Shown: piece after piece, positions 6,587 through 14,257 of the stretch
How positions within the stretch are numbered: the stretch's first letter is position 1
Layout of the letters: every line of letters begins with the position of its first letter
From: DASTSN01 sp035760665
GTDB taxonomy: Bacteria > Bacteroidota > Bacteroidia > Chitinophagales > Chitinophagaceae
Direction of reading: 5' to 3'
Length of the DNA: 21,739 nucleotides
Assembly: GCA_035760665.1 (NCBI GenBank)
Contig: DASTSN010000036.1
Location: forward strand, 1-21,739
Notes under the pieces: generated by a model
Told to the model about the DNA's origin: nothing
The model's database searches: none
The model's input: the letters and a program-made list of their open reading frames with translations, nothing else
Program-made: the position numbers and the translations under genes

Positions 6587-8059
6587 ATGTTTACTGATGC
6601 AACACCCGAAGAGCTGGAACTGGTTATGCAAAATGCCTGGAAAGCGTTTCTTGTTTACCGGAGATATTCATTGAAGCAACGTGCCGACTTTATGCGGGCC
6701 ATAGCTTTTGAACTGGAGGAGTGCGGTGATGAATTGATTCAAACGGCTATGGATGAAACCAACCTGCCACAGGCAAGGCTGGTGAGTGAACGCGCCAGGA
6801 CCATTTACCAGTTGGAAAGTTATGCTGCTGCCTGCGAACAGGGCGACTGGCTGGAAGCAAGGATTGACACAGCCATTACAAACCGCAATCCCCCTAAACC
6901 CGATATCCGGAAAATGCTGATCCCGCTGGGACCTGTCGTAGTTTTTGGCGCCAGTAATTTCCCGTTTGCCTATTCCACTGCCGGTGGCGATACCGCCTGT
7001 GCCCTGGCAGCAGGCTGCCCGGTAATTGTGAAAGCCCATCCTGCACATGCCCATACCAGCGAACTGGTGGCCCAGGCAATTTTACACGCAGCAAAAAATG
7101 CAGGTATGCCGGAAGGTATTTTTGCACATGTACACGGGGCTTCTCCGGAAGTGGGAAAGGCGTTGGTTTTGCATGACCGCACAAAAGCTGTCGGGTTCAC
7201 CGGGTCTTTCGCCGGAGGAAAACAATTATTTGACTGGGGCAACCAGCGAAAGGAACCTATTCCTGTTTTTGCAGAAATGGGCAGCGTAAATCCCGTGTTC
7301 CTGCTGCCGGAGAAACTGAAACAATCCGCCGCCGATATTGCCAGAATGTATGCTGCCTCTGTTACCCTGGGTGTTGGACAATTCTGCACCAATCCGGGAC
7401 TGATTATCGGCTTGGAGGGTGAGCCCCTGCAGGAATTTCTTAATAAACTGGGCGATGAAATCAGAAAAACAACACCGGCAACCATGCTGCACCCTGGTAT
7501 TTTTAAGAGTTATGTAGAAAAAAGAGCTTCCGCGTTATCGCAGGAATATGTTGAAACCGTGGCAGTAGCCGAAACGGAGCCCCAGGTCAACCAGGGATCG
7601 CCAACGATTGCTACTGTCAGCGGGGAAGTATTTTTGAATAATCCATTGCTGCACCAGGAAGTGTTCGGCCCTTACTCGCTGGTTGTCCGCTGTAAAGACA
7701 TGACCGAAATGCTGGAGATCGCCTCCCGGATGGAAGGACAGCTTACATCTACACTGATGGCTACTGAAGCAGATATCCGTTACCACGAACAATTGGTGGA
7801 AGCGGTAAAAAATATCTGTGGCCGGATTATCCTAAACAGTGTGCCCACCGGCGTTGAAGTGTGTCTGAGCATGCAGCACGGCGGCCCGTTCCCGGCTACA
7901 ACGGATTCACGCTTTACGTCAGTTGGCGCGGACGGTATCAAACGATTTGCCAGGCCTGTTGCATTTCAAAACTGGCCGGATACCTTGTTGCCAGATGAAT
8001 TAAAAGACGCCAATCCCCTCGGTATCTGGCGAACAGTGAACAATGTGCTCAAGAAATAG
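6587..8059 (+). CDS. Alpha-ketoglutarate-semialdehyde (2,5-dioxovalerate) dehydrogenase, NAD(P)+
   Basis: This 490-residue aldehyde dehydrogenase has catalytic Cys267 in GVGQFCTNPG, general base Glu230 in PVFAEMGSVNPVF, oxyanion Asn124 in FGASNFPFAYS, cofactor-pocket Lys149 in VIVKAHPAHAHTSE and HQEVFGP near residue 365. The GASNFPFAYSTAGGDTA and AEMGSVNPVFLLP segments are typical of the KGSA dehydrogenases linked to hydroxyproline and glucarate pathways, unlike the arabinose-linked type with a PWNFP motif. It oxidises 2-oxoglutarate semialdehyde to 2-oxoglutarate, the last step of the pathway. The N-terminus is somewhat shorter than many homologues. It lies 58 bases after the lyase gene, probably in the same operon. 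Cytoplasmic. Confidence 0.92.
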   Translation: MFTDATPEELELVMQNAWKAFLVYRRYSLKQRADFMRAIAFELEECGDELIQTAMDETNLPQARLVSERARTIYQLESYAAACEQGDWLEARIDTAITNRNPPKPDIRKMLIPLGPVVVFGASNFPFAYSTAGGDTACALAAGCPVIVKAHPAHAHTSELVAQAILHAAKNAGMPEGIFAHVHGASPEVGKALVLHDRTKAVGFTGSFAGGKQLFDWGNQRKEPIPVFAEMGSVNPVFLLPEKLKQSAADIARMYAASVTLGVGQFCTNPGLIIGLEGEPLQEFLNKLGDEIRKTTPATMLHPGIFKSYVEKRASALSQEYVETVAVAETEPQVNQGSPTIATVSGEVFLNNPLLHQEVFGPYSLVVRCKDMTEMLEIASRMEGQLTSTLMATEADIRYHEQLVEAVKNICGRIILNSVPTGVEVCLSMQHGGPFPATTDSRFTSVGADGIKRFARPVAFQNWPDTLLPDELKDANPLGIWRTVNNVLKK

Positions 8060-8113
8060 CGCCACGCTGTTAAAGTGTGCGATCAACATAAAAAAATCTC
8101 AGTGCTGCGGTAC

Positions 8114-9856
8114 ATGAAACCATTACTACTGCTGATTGCAGGATGCATCAGTAGCCAACTGTTTGCCCAGGAGACCAGCCTGACGGGGGACACTGCTATC
8201 AAGCAAGCGCTGATAGCTATTGATAGCTTTCAAACCCAGGAAGCAAAACGCGACAGCGTCTTACACCATCCCCTGGGTTCAAATACTGAGGAGGACTTTG
8301 CACGCCGGTATAATTTTTTTTGTACTATAAATGACCGGCTGAGCGCTATTGATAAAAAGAAGCTCAGTTTTGACGACAACATCAACCTGGAATTGCTGCA
8401 ATACAGCATCGGGGATGAAATTTCAAGTTACCGGTATAAATCCTATCTCAATCCCATCCTGTCGGATGAAGGATTCCACACAGGGCTGGCTGCAATGGGC
8501 GATGAGTTGCCCGGTTCCAAAGCAGCATTCGAAGATTATATTGACCGGTTAAAAGATATTCCCCGGTATGTTGATGAATTCATCTGCCTGATGCGAAAAG
8601 GACTTTCACTGGGCATCTGCCAGCCACGCTCCATCCTGGATGGATACCAGAATACCTACGAACAACAGATTGTGGATAGCCCGGAACAAAGTGTTTTCTG
8701 GAAACCTTTTTCGCAGAAACCGGTGGCGATCAGCAATAAGGACTGGGCAATTTTACAAGCAGCAGGGAGAGAAGCGATCATGCACGATGCTGTAAAAGCA
8801 TATAAGCACATAAAACTTTTTTTTGATAAAGAATATCTTCCCCACACCCGCAAAACCATTGGTGTATTGCACTTCCCCGATGGGCTGGCTTACTACAAAG
8901 ATCGGGTGCGTCATTACAGCACAACCGACCTTTCGTATGATGAAATTTACAACCTGGGCCTGCAGGAAGTGGCACGTATTCATGCAGAAATGCTGGCTGT
9001 GCTGAAAGAAGTGCATTTTAATGGTACGCTAAAAGCATTTATTGGCTATCTGCGAACAAATCCAAAATTTTATGTATCCACCGCCGATCAGTTACTGAAG
9101 GAGGCATCGTTTATTGCTAAAAATGCGGACGGCCAATTACCGATGTTTTTTGGCAAACTGCCGCGGCAGCCTTATAGCGTGGAGCCGGTTCCGGCACACC
9201 TGGCACCTACATATACGGCAGGTCGTTATTCCGGTGCGCCGGTTAACAGCAGGCGGGCAGGGGAATATTGGGTGAACACCTTCGACCTGAAAAGCCGTCC
9301 ATTGTATGTACTGGAAGCACTCACTTTACACGAGGCGGTCCCCGGGCACCACCTGCAAATAGCACTGGCGCAGGAACTCACAAACCTACCGGCCTTCCGG
9401 CAGCATCTTTATGTAAATGCTTTTGGAGAAGGCTGGGGATTGTACGCGGAATATCTGGGCACAGAGATGGGATTTTACAAAAACCCTTATGCGCATTTTG
9501 GCAGGCTGACCTATGAAATGTGGAGAGCCTGCCGGCTGGTTATTGATGTAGGCTTGCATGCAAAAGGCTGGACAAAACAACAAGCTGTTGATTACCTGGC
9601 AGCGCATACCGCTTTGTCAATGCATGAAGTTAATACAGAGGTAAACCGGTATATCTCCTGGCCGGGCCAGGCGCTGGCCTATAAAATTGGTGAACTGAAA
9701 ATCAGAGAGCTGCGAAAACGGGCAGAAGATAAGCTGAAAGAAAAGTTTGACCTCAGGGAGTTTCACGACCTTGTGTTATCGCAGGGAACAGTCACCCTGG
9801 GGATACTGGAAAAAATGGTTGACCGATACATTCAGCAAAAATTACAGCAACCATAA
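8114..9856 (+). CDS. Secreted DUF885 protein, putative zinc metallopeptidase
   Basis: The start at ATG 8114 gives a signal peptide (MKPLLLLIAGCISSQLFAQ); the upstream GTG frame at 8075 adds an unlikely hydrophilic extension. The 580-residue protein carries DUF885 landmarks. LTLHEAVPGHHLQ has H406, E407, H412 and H413 as a zinc-type HE..PGHH motif. EGWGLYAEYLG (E439) follows about 30 residues later as a possible third ligand, and SWPGQALAYKIGELKIRELR lies near the C-terminus. DUF885 proteins are thought to be gluzincin-like peptidases but few are characterised. It follows the KGSA dehydrogenase gene by 54 bases, so it is probably co-transcribed with hydroxyproline catabolism. By inference, it may release peptides or hydroxyproline in the periplasm. 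A lipobox (LIAGC) could alternatively be argued. Confidence 0.85.
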   Translation: MKPLLLLIAGCISSQLFAQETSLTGDTAIKQALIAIDSFQTQEAKRDSVLHHPLGSNTEEDFARRYNFFCTINDRLSAIDKKKLSFDDNINLELLQYSIGDEISSYRYKSYLNPILSDEGFHTGLAAMGDELPGSKAAFEDYIDRLKDIPRYVDEFICLMRKGLSLGICQPRSILDGYQNTYEQQIVDSPEQSVFWKPFSQKPVAISNKDWAILQAAGREAIMHDAVKAYKHIKLFFDKEYLPHTRKTIGVLHFPDGLAYYKDRVRHYSTTDLSYDEIYNLGLQEVARIHAEMLAVLKEVHFNGTLKAFIGYLRTNPKFYVSTADQLLKEASFIAKNADGQLPMFFGKLPRQPYSVEPVPAHLAPTYTAGRYSGAPVNSRRAGEYWVNTFDLKSRPLYVLEALTLHEAVPGHHLQIALAQELTNLPAFRQHLYVNAFGEGWGLYAEYLGTEMGFYKNPYAHFGRLTYEMWRACRLVIDVGLHAKGWTKQQAVDYLAAHTALSMHEVNTEVNRYISWPGQALAYKIGELKIRELRKRAEDKLKEKFDLREFHDLVLSQGTVTLGILEKMVDRYIQQKLQQP

Positions 9857-9875
9857 CCTTGTCTTCAATACGTAT

Positions 9876-11156
9876 TTACGCAGCGAGGGCTACTTCTTTT
9901 TTTTCTTTTTTGAAGCCGGACACAAATACAACCGTAACGATGGAGGAAACAACAAAATAAGCCGCCAGGATATAACTGATATACGCCAGTTGACTTTCTG
10001 CCCCAAACCAGTCGCCCTGCTGGTAAATAAGGCTAAGTCCAAAAACAGTTTTCACCAGTTCCGGCACCAAAGCATATCGGTTGCGGTCCATCAGCTCGGT
10101 GTAAGCATACACATCCAGGAAAATGAAAAGTCCGTAGAGATAAATATAACTGTTGTTCATTGTGTTGATCGCCGCAATATTTCCAAACAAATAACTGATC
10201 AGCAAAAGCAGGACAGTAATTCTGCACCAGGCCCAGTATTGTAATGCTTTGTTGGGTTGCGGATGGTATTTGGTAAAATGATACACATCGGTGATTTTGT
10301 ACACCGGGTATTTGTCGGCTATATCAGCGGGCCGCCAGCCGGTGGGCATGAACCAGATACGCAGTTTATCCCTCCAGTGGCGGGTTCGCCAGGCATCTTT
10401 CATCAGCAGCCAAATATGCTGGAAGTTAATTTTAATCGGGTTCCACGTTGCTGCAGGCCGTGTAATCCCATACACGGGTTGCACAGCAGGCAGTTCCGGC
10501 TGGTAAGTGCCAAACCATTTATCCCAGAAAATAAAAATCTGACCGAAGTTTTTATCTATATATTCCGGGTTCATCGCATGGTGCACCCGGTGATGCGAAG
10601 GGGTGACAATCACTTTTTCCAAAAATCCCATTTTGCCAATATGTTGTGTGTGATACCAGAACTGTGCGAACAGGTGAAGGGGCGCCACAATCGCAATCAC
10701 TTTCTCCGGTACACCTAATAAGGCAGCCGGCAGCAGGAACACCACAAATATTTTTACCATTGAAGAAATGCTTTGCCGCAAAGCACACGCAAGATTATAT
10801 TCTTCACTGCTGTGGTGAATAATATGCCCGTTCCAGAAAAGATTAACCTTGTGCTGGATGCGGTGTGTCCAGTATCCGGCAAAATCAAGTGCAAGAAAGG
10901 CAACAATGTAGGTCAGCAGGGTACCTTTGACATGTGTGACGGCAAAATGGTCCGCCATCCAGCCGTAACTAATGATGACAATACTCAAGCCCAGCACATC
11001 TTTGGTAACATTGGTAATGCCGGAACTGAGACTGGCTATCATGTCCATATTGCGGACTGTATCATGACCTTTTCGCCAACCGTACCATTTTTCAAAAAGC
11101 ACCAGGAACAGGAAGGCCGGCATGGCTATGAGTAGTATCTTTCCGTAAGTTTCCAT
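9876..11156 (-). CDS. Fatty acid hydroxylase / sterol desaturase superfamily membrane enzyme
   Basis: The 426-residue multi-pass protein has the di-iron histidine boxes of the family: HRIQH (H98-H102), HIIHH (H111-H115) and HHRVHH (H188-H193), plus HTQH at 169-172. Hydrophobic helices lie near residues 5-22, 50-68, 78-97 and 130-165. A C-terminal extension (about 290-420) has several more. The family inserts oxygen into, or desaturates, lipid chains. The extended C-terminus resembles bacterial relatives of alkylglycerol monooxygenase, but the substrate cannot be predicted. It ends 19 bases from the DUF885 stop (convergent) and starts 54 bases from the epimerase gene (divergent). It therefore interrupts the hydroxyproline genes on the opposite strand. 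The Lys/Glu-rich tail is encoded by an A-rich run. Confidence 0.88.
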   Translation of the reverse strand: METYGKILLIAMPAFLFLVLFEKWYGWRKGHDTVRNMDMIASLSSGITNVTKDVLGLSIVIISYGWMADHFAVTHVKGTLLTYIVAFLALDFAGYWTHRIQHKVNLFWNGHIIHHSSEEYNLACALRQSISSMVKIFVVFLLPAALLGVPEKVIAIVAPLHLFAQFWYHTQHIGKMGFLEKVIVTPSHHRVHHAMNPEYIDKNFGQIFIFWDKWFGTYQPELPAVQPVYGITRPAATWNPIKINFQHIWLLMKDAWRTRHWRDKLRIWFMPTGWRPADIADKYPVYKITDVYHFTKYHPQPNKALQYWAWCRITVLLLLISYLFGNIAAINTMNNSYIYLYGLFIFLDVYAYTELMDRNRYALVPELVKTVFGLSLIYQQGDWFGAESQLAYISYILAAYFVVSSIVTVVFVSGFKKEKKEVALAA

Positions 11157-11175
11157 AATACAAGCAACGTGTAAA

Positions 11176-11183
11176 CAAATTTA
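11176..11183 (-). promoter_or_regulatory. Perfect TAnnTTTG -7 element for the sterol-desaturase-family gene
   Basis: On the minus strand TAAATTTG matches the Bacteroidota -7 consensus and ends 19 bases before the ATG at 11156. No TTTG is found at the expected -33 distance, so this is half a promoter. It suggests separate transcription of this gene from the 54-base divergent gap shared with the epimerase gene. Confidence 0.35.
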
Positions 11184-11210
11184 ATAAATTGAATTCGGAA
11201 TCCTGATTAC

Positions 11211-12215
11211 ATGCCCAAGCACAGCTTTCATTGTATCGACGCCCATACCTGTGGCAATCCCGTGCGCCTGGTAAAAGATGGCGGGCCTGCGCTCTCCGGT
11301 AATAGCATGAGCGAAAAACGGCAGCATTTTTTGCGAGAATACGACTGGATTCGCCGGGGGCTGATGTTTGAGCCCCGCGGCCATGATATGATGAGCGGCA
11401 GCATCCTGTATCCTCCGCACGATGCGGGAAACGACGTGGCTGTTTTATTTATCGAAACCAGCGGTTGCCTGCCCATGTGTGGCCACGGTACAATTGGTAC
11501 AATTACCATTGCTATCGAAGAAGGCCTCCTGCAGCCCCAAACACCTGGTAATGTACGAATGGAGACACCGGCGGGTTTGGTCATGGTCAACTACCGGCAG
11601 GAAGGGGGGAAGGTAAAAAGTGTAAAGCTGACCAATGTACCTTCATTTCTGCATTCTACCGAACTGATTGCCAAATGCCCGGAACTGGGCGAATTGGTGA
11701 TCGATGTAGCCTATGGTGGAAATTTTTACGCTATCGTTGATGTACAACGAAATTTTCGCGGGTTAGAAAAATACCCGGTGGATAAACTGATTGCCTGGGC
11801 AAGGGAGCTGCGCAAGAATATCAATGCGAAATATGAATTCACGCACCCGCATGATCCCAGTATTCACGGCTGTTCGCATATCCTGTGGACAGGTGCCGTC
11901 CTGGACAAAACCTCCACGGCCAGGAATGCAGTTTTTTATGGTGATAAAGCCATAGACCGGTCGCCCTGCGGTACCGGCACCTCGGCACGAATGGCGCAAT
12001 GGTATGCCAAGGGCAAACTGAGAAAAGGCGACGAATTTATCCATGAAAGCATCATTGGCAGTAAATTTATAGGGCGTATTGAAGAAGAAACCACACTGAG
12101 CGGCAAAAAAGCAATCCGCCCCTCTATAGAAGGCTGGGCTAAAATTTTCGGCTACAATACCATTTGGATCGATCCCGGTGACGACCCTTATGCGTATGGT
12201 TTCCAGGTATTATAA
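11211..12215 (+). CDS. 4-hydroxyproline 2-epimerase (proline racemase family)
   Basis: This 334-residue protein has both catalytic cysteines of the proline racemase fold: Cys90 in MCGHGTIGT and Cys253 in DRSPCGTGTSARMAQ, with Asp249 adjacent. Trans-3-hydroxyproline dehydratases of the same family carry Thr in place of the second Cys, so the Cys/Cys pair supports an epimerase or racemase. The N-terminal FHCIDAHTCGNPVRLV and the SIIGSKFIGRI segment are typical of 4-hydroxyproline epimerases. It interconverts trans-4-hydroxy-L-proline and cis-4-hydroxy-D-proline, the first step of the pathway served by the lyase and dehydrogenase at 5632-8059. The GH127 gene starts 42 bases downstream, making co-transcription likely. 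Proline racemase is the alternative; context favours hydroxyproline. Confidence 0.9.
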   Translation: MPKHSFHCIDAHTCGNPVRLVKDGGPALSGNSMSEKRQHFLREYDWIRRGLMFEPRGHDMMSGSILYPPHDAGNDVAVLFIETSGCLPMCGHGTIGTITIAIEEGLLQPQTPGNVRMETPAGLVMVNYRQEGGKVKSVKLTNVPSFLHSTELIAKCPELGELVIDVAYGGNFYAIVDVQRNFRGLEKYPVDKLIAWARELRKNINAKYEFTHPHDPSIHGCSHILWTGAVLDKTSTARNAVFYGDKAIDRSPCGTGTSARMAQWYAKGKLRKGDEFIHESIIGSKFIGRIEEETTLSGKKAIRPSIEGWAKIFGYNTIWIDPGDDPYAYGFQVL

Positions 12216-12257
12216 AGCGGCAAAGCTGATTGTTTATCACATACCAAAGGTTTGCAT

Positions 12258-14243
12258 ATGAAAAAAATAGTTATTGCACTCGCTGCCTTATTATTGGCCT
12301 GTGCAGGATTTTCGCAGGCTCCACTGCAGCAATTTGAGTTCGTTAACTTTTCACAGGTTAACATCACCGATGCATTCTGGAAACCCAAGATTGATAAAGT
12401 GGCTACCAAAACAATGCCCGCCTGTATTTACCAAACGGAAATTGCCACCCCGCGCATCCGGAATTTTGAAAAAGCGGCACGCAAAAAAGGTGAGAAATTT
12501 GAGGGGATTTATTATGATGACAGCGATGTATACAAAGCGCTGGAAGCAATGGCCTATGCCCTGAAAACACACCCGGATCCCGGCCTTGAAAAAAAAGCAG
12601 ACGAATGGATTGATAAGATCGCTGCGGCGCAGTTGCCGGATGGGTATCTTGATACTTATTTCACACTAACGGACCTGAGTAAGCGATGGACACAGATATC
12701 TTATCACGAGGATTATAATGCGGGGCACCTCATTGAAGCAGCGGTGGCGTATTACAATGTTACTGGTAAAAGAAAATTGCTGGATGTGGCTATCCGCCTG
12801 GCTAACCACATTGATTCCACTATGCGCCTGCAAAACAAACAATGGTTCAGCGGTCACGAAGAAATTGAACTGGCACTGGTGAAATTATACCGGGTTACGC
12901 AGGATGACCGTTACCTGAAACTTGCGAACTGGTATTTAGCACAAAGAGGTAATAATTATTATCCTTATGGGAAAGACTGGTTCAAACCTGCCTACTGGCA
13001 GGACTTGGTGCCGGTAAAAAAACAAACAGAGATTACGGGTCATGCCGTACGGGCCATGTATTTATATACGGGTGCGGCGGATGTAGCAGCTCTCACGGGT
13101 GACCAGGATTATATGAATGCGATGGAAAAAGTGTGGCAGGATGTGGTGTACCGCAATATGTACATCACCGGCGGAATTGGTTCTTCTGGCGATAATGAAG
13201 GGTTTTCTGTCGACTATGATCTTCCCAATGAAGAAGCGTATTGCGAAACCTGCGCATCAGTTGGGATGGTGCTTTGGAACCAGCGCATGTGCGAACTCAC
13301 CGGTCAGAGCAAATATGTTGATGTACTGGAAAGAAGCTTGTACAACGGCGCCCTTGACGGACTAAGCCTTAGTGGTGACCGTTTTTTCTACGACAATCCG
13401 CTCGCATCTAACGGGCAGCATCAGCGGCGGGAGTGGTTTGGTACTGCCTGCTGCCCAGCCAATATTGCCAGGCTGGTGGCTTCGGTTGGCAATTACATAT
13501 ATGGTAAAAACGATGATGCAGTCTGGATAAATTTATTTGTAGGCAGCAATACGGCTGTCAAACTTGCGAAAACAGATGTAGAACTTGTCATGCAAACAAA
13601 CTATCCGCTGGATGGCACGGTGCGCATTGCTGTAAACCCGGTAAAAAAAGTAAAATTTGGATTGCACCTACGCATCCCGGGTTGGGCCATGGGGCAACCG
13701 GTGCCTGGCGACCTTTATCATTTTCAAAATTTCCAGTCAATGCCTGTGACCATTCGTATCAATGGAAAAGATCAGCCCATACATCCGGAAAACGGCTATG
13801 CCGTGATAGAACGGGAATGGAAGAAAGGTGATATCGTTGAATATCAGATTCCGATGCAGGTAAACCGTATCGCGGCCAATCCTGCGGTAAAAGCAGATAA
13901 TGGCCGGTTTGCTCTGCAAAGAGGGCCGCTCTTGTATTGCATAGAAGGCGCCGATAATGATGGCCAGGTGTGGAACTTGGTAATACCGGAAAGCAATTCG
14001 TTTACCACCAACCAGCAAATGCTGTTAACGGAGCCGATTGTAGCTGTTCGCGGGGAAGCAATAGCTGCAGCGCCTTCTAAGGATGGAAATGCGATTGTGA
14101 TGGAAAAGAAAAATTTTGTAGCCATTCCTTACTATACCTGGGCTAACAGGGGCGCCAACCCGATGCAGGTATGGCTACCTTCAAAAATCAGGGACATAAA
14201 AATAGATTACCAGGCCATTTTACCAGACGGGGGGAATAATTAA
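12258..14243 (+). CDS. Secreted GH127-type (DUF1680) beta-L-arabinofuranosidase
   Basis: The start is ATG 12258, giving signal peptide MKKIVIALAALLLACAGFSQ; the frame is open from TTG 12252. The 661-residue protein has the DUF1680 (alpha/alpha)6-barrel followed by beta-sandwich domains. Residues match Bifidobacterium HypBA1 by motif: Glu314 (acid/base, 16 residues before the next), Glu330 and Cys332 in CETC, and Cys398-Cys399 in TACCPANIAR. In HypBA1 the Glu, first Cys and Cys pair bind zinc, and the first Cys of the pair is the nucleophile. That enzyme removes beta-L-arabinofuranose from hydroxyproline-linked arabino-oligosaccharides. GH146 is a close DUF1680 relative with the same specificity and cannot be excluded. 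It is probably periplasmic, though LLAC could be a weak lipobox. Hydroxyproline epimerase lies upstream and galM 14 bases downstream. Confidence 0.9.
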   Translation: MKKIVIALAALLLACAGFSQAPLQQFEFVNFSQVNITDAFWKPKIDKVATKTMPACIYQTEIATPRIRNFEKAARKKGEKFEGIYYDDSDVYKALEAMAYALKTHPDPGLEKKADEWIDKIAAAQLPDGYLDTYFTLTDLSKRWTQISYHEDYNAGHLIEAAVAYYNVTGKRKLLDVAIRLANHIDSTMRLQNKQWFSGHEEIELALVKLYRVTQDDRYLKLANWYLAQRGNNYYPYGKDWFKPAYWQDLVPVKKQTEITGHAVRAMYLYTGAADVAALTGDQDYMNAMEKVWQDVVYRNMYITGGIGSSGDNEGFSVDYDLPNEEAYCETCASVGMVLWNQRMCELTGQSKYVDVLERSLYNGALDGLSLSGDRFFYDNPLASNGQHQRREWFGTACCPANIARLVASVGNYIYGKNDDAVWINLFVGSNTAVKLAKTDVELVMQTNYPLDGTVRIAVNPVKKVKFGLHLRIPGWAMGQPVPGDLYHFQNFQSMPVTIRINGKDQPIHPENGYAVIEREWKKGDIVEYQIPMQVNRIAANPAVKADNGRFALQRGPLLYCIEGADNDGQVWNLVIPESNSFTTNQQMLLTEPIVAVRGEAIAAAPSKDGNAIVMEKKNFVAIPYYTWANRGANPMQVWLPSKIRDIKIDYQAILPDGGNN

Positions 14244-14257
14244 TCAAACAACAAACA

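Noticed and set aside
9876..9910. Poly-T tract on the plus strand as terminator for the DUF885 gene
   Set aside because: The T-rich run encodes the Lys/Glu-rich tail of the opposite-strand gene and no stable stem precedes it.
11211..12215. Assignment as trans-3-hydroxyproline dehydratase
   Set aside because: The second catalytic position is Cys253, not Thr, which supports an epimerase.
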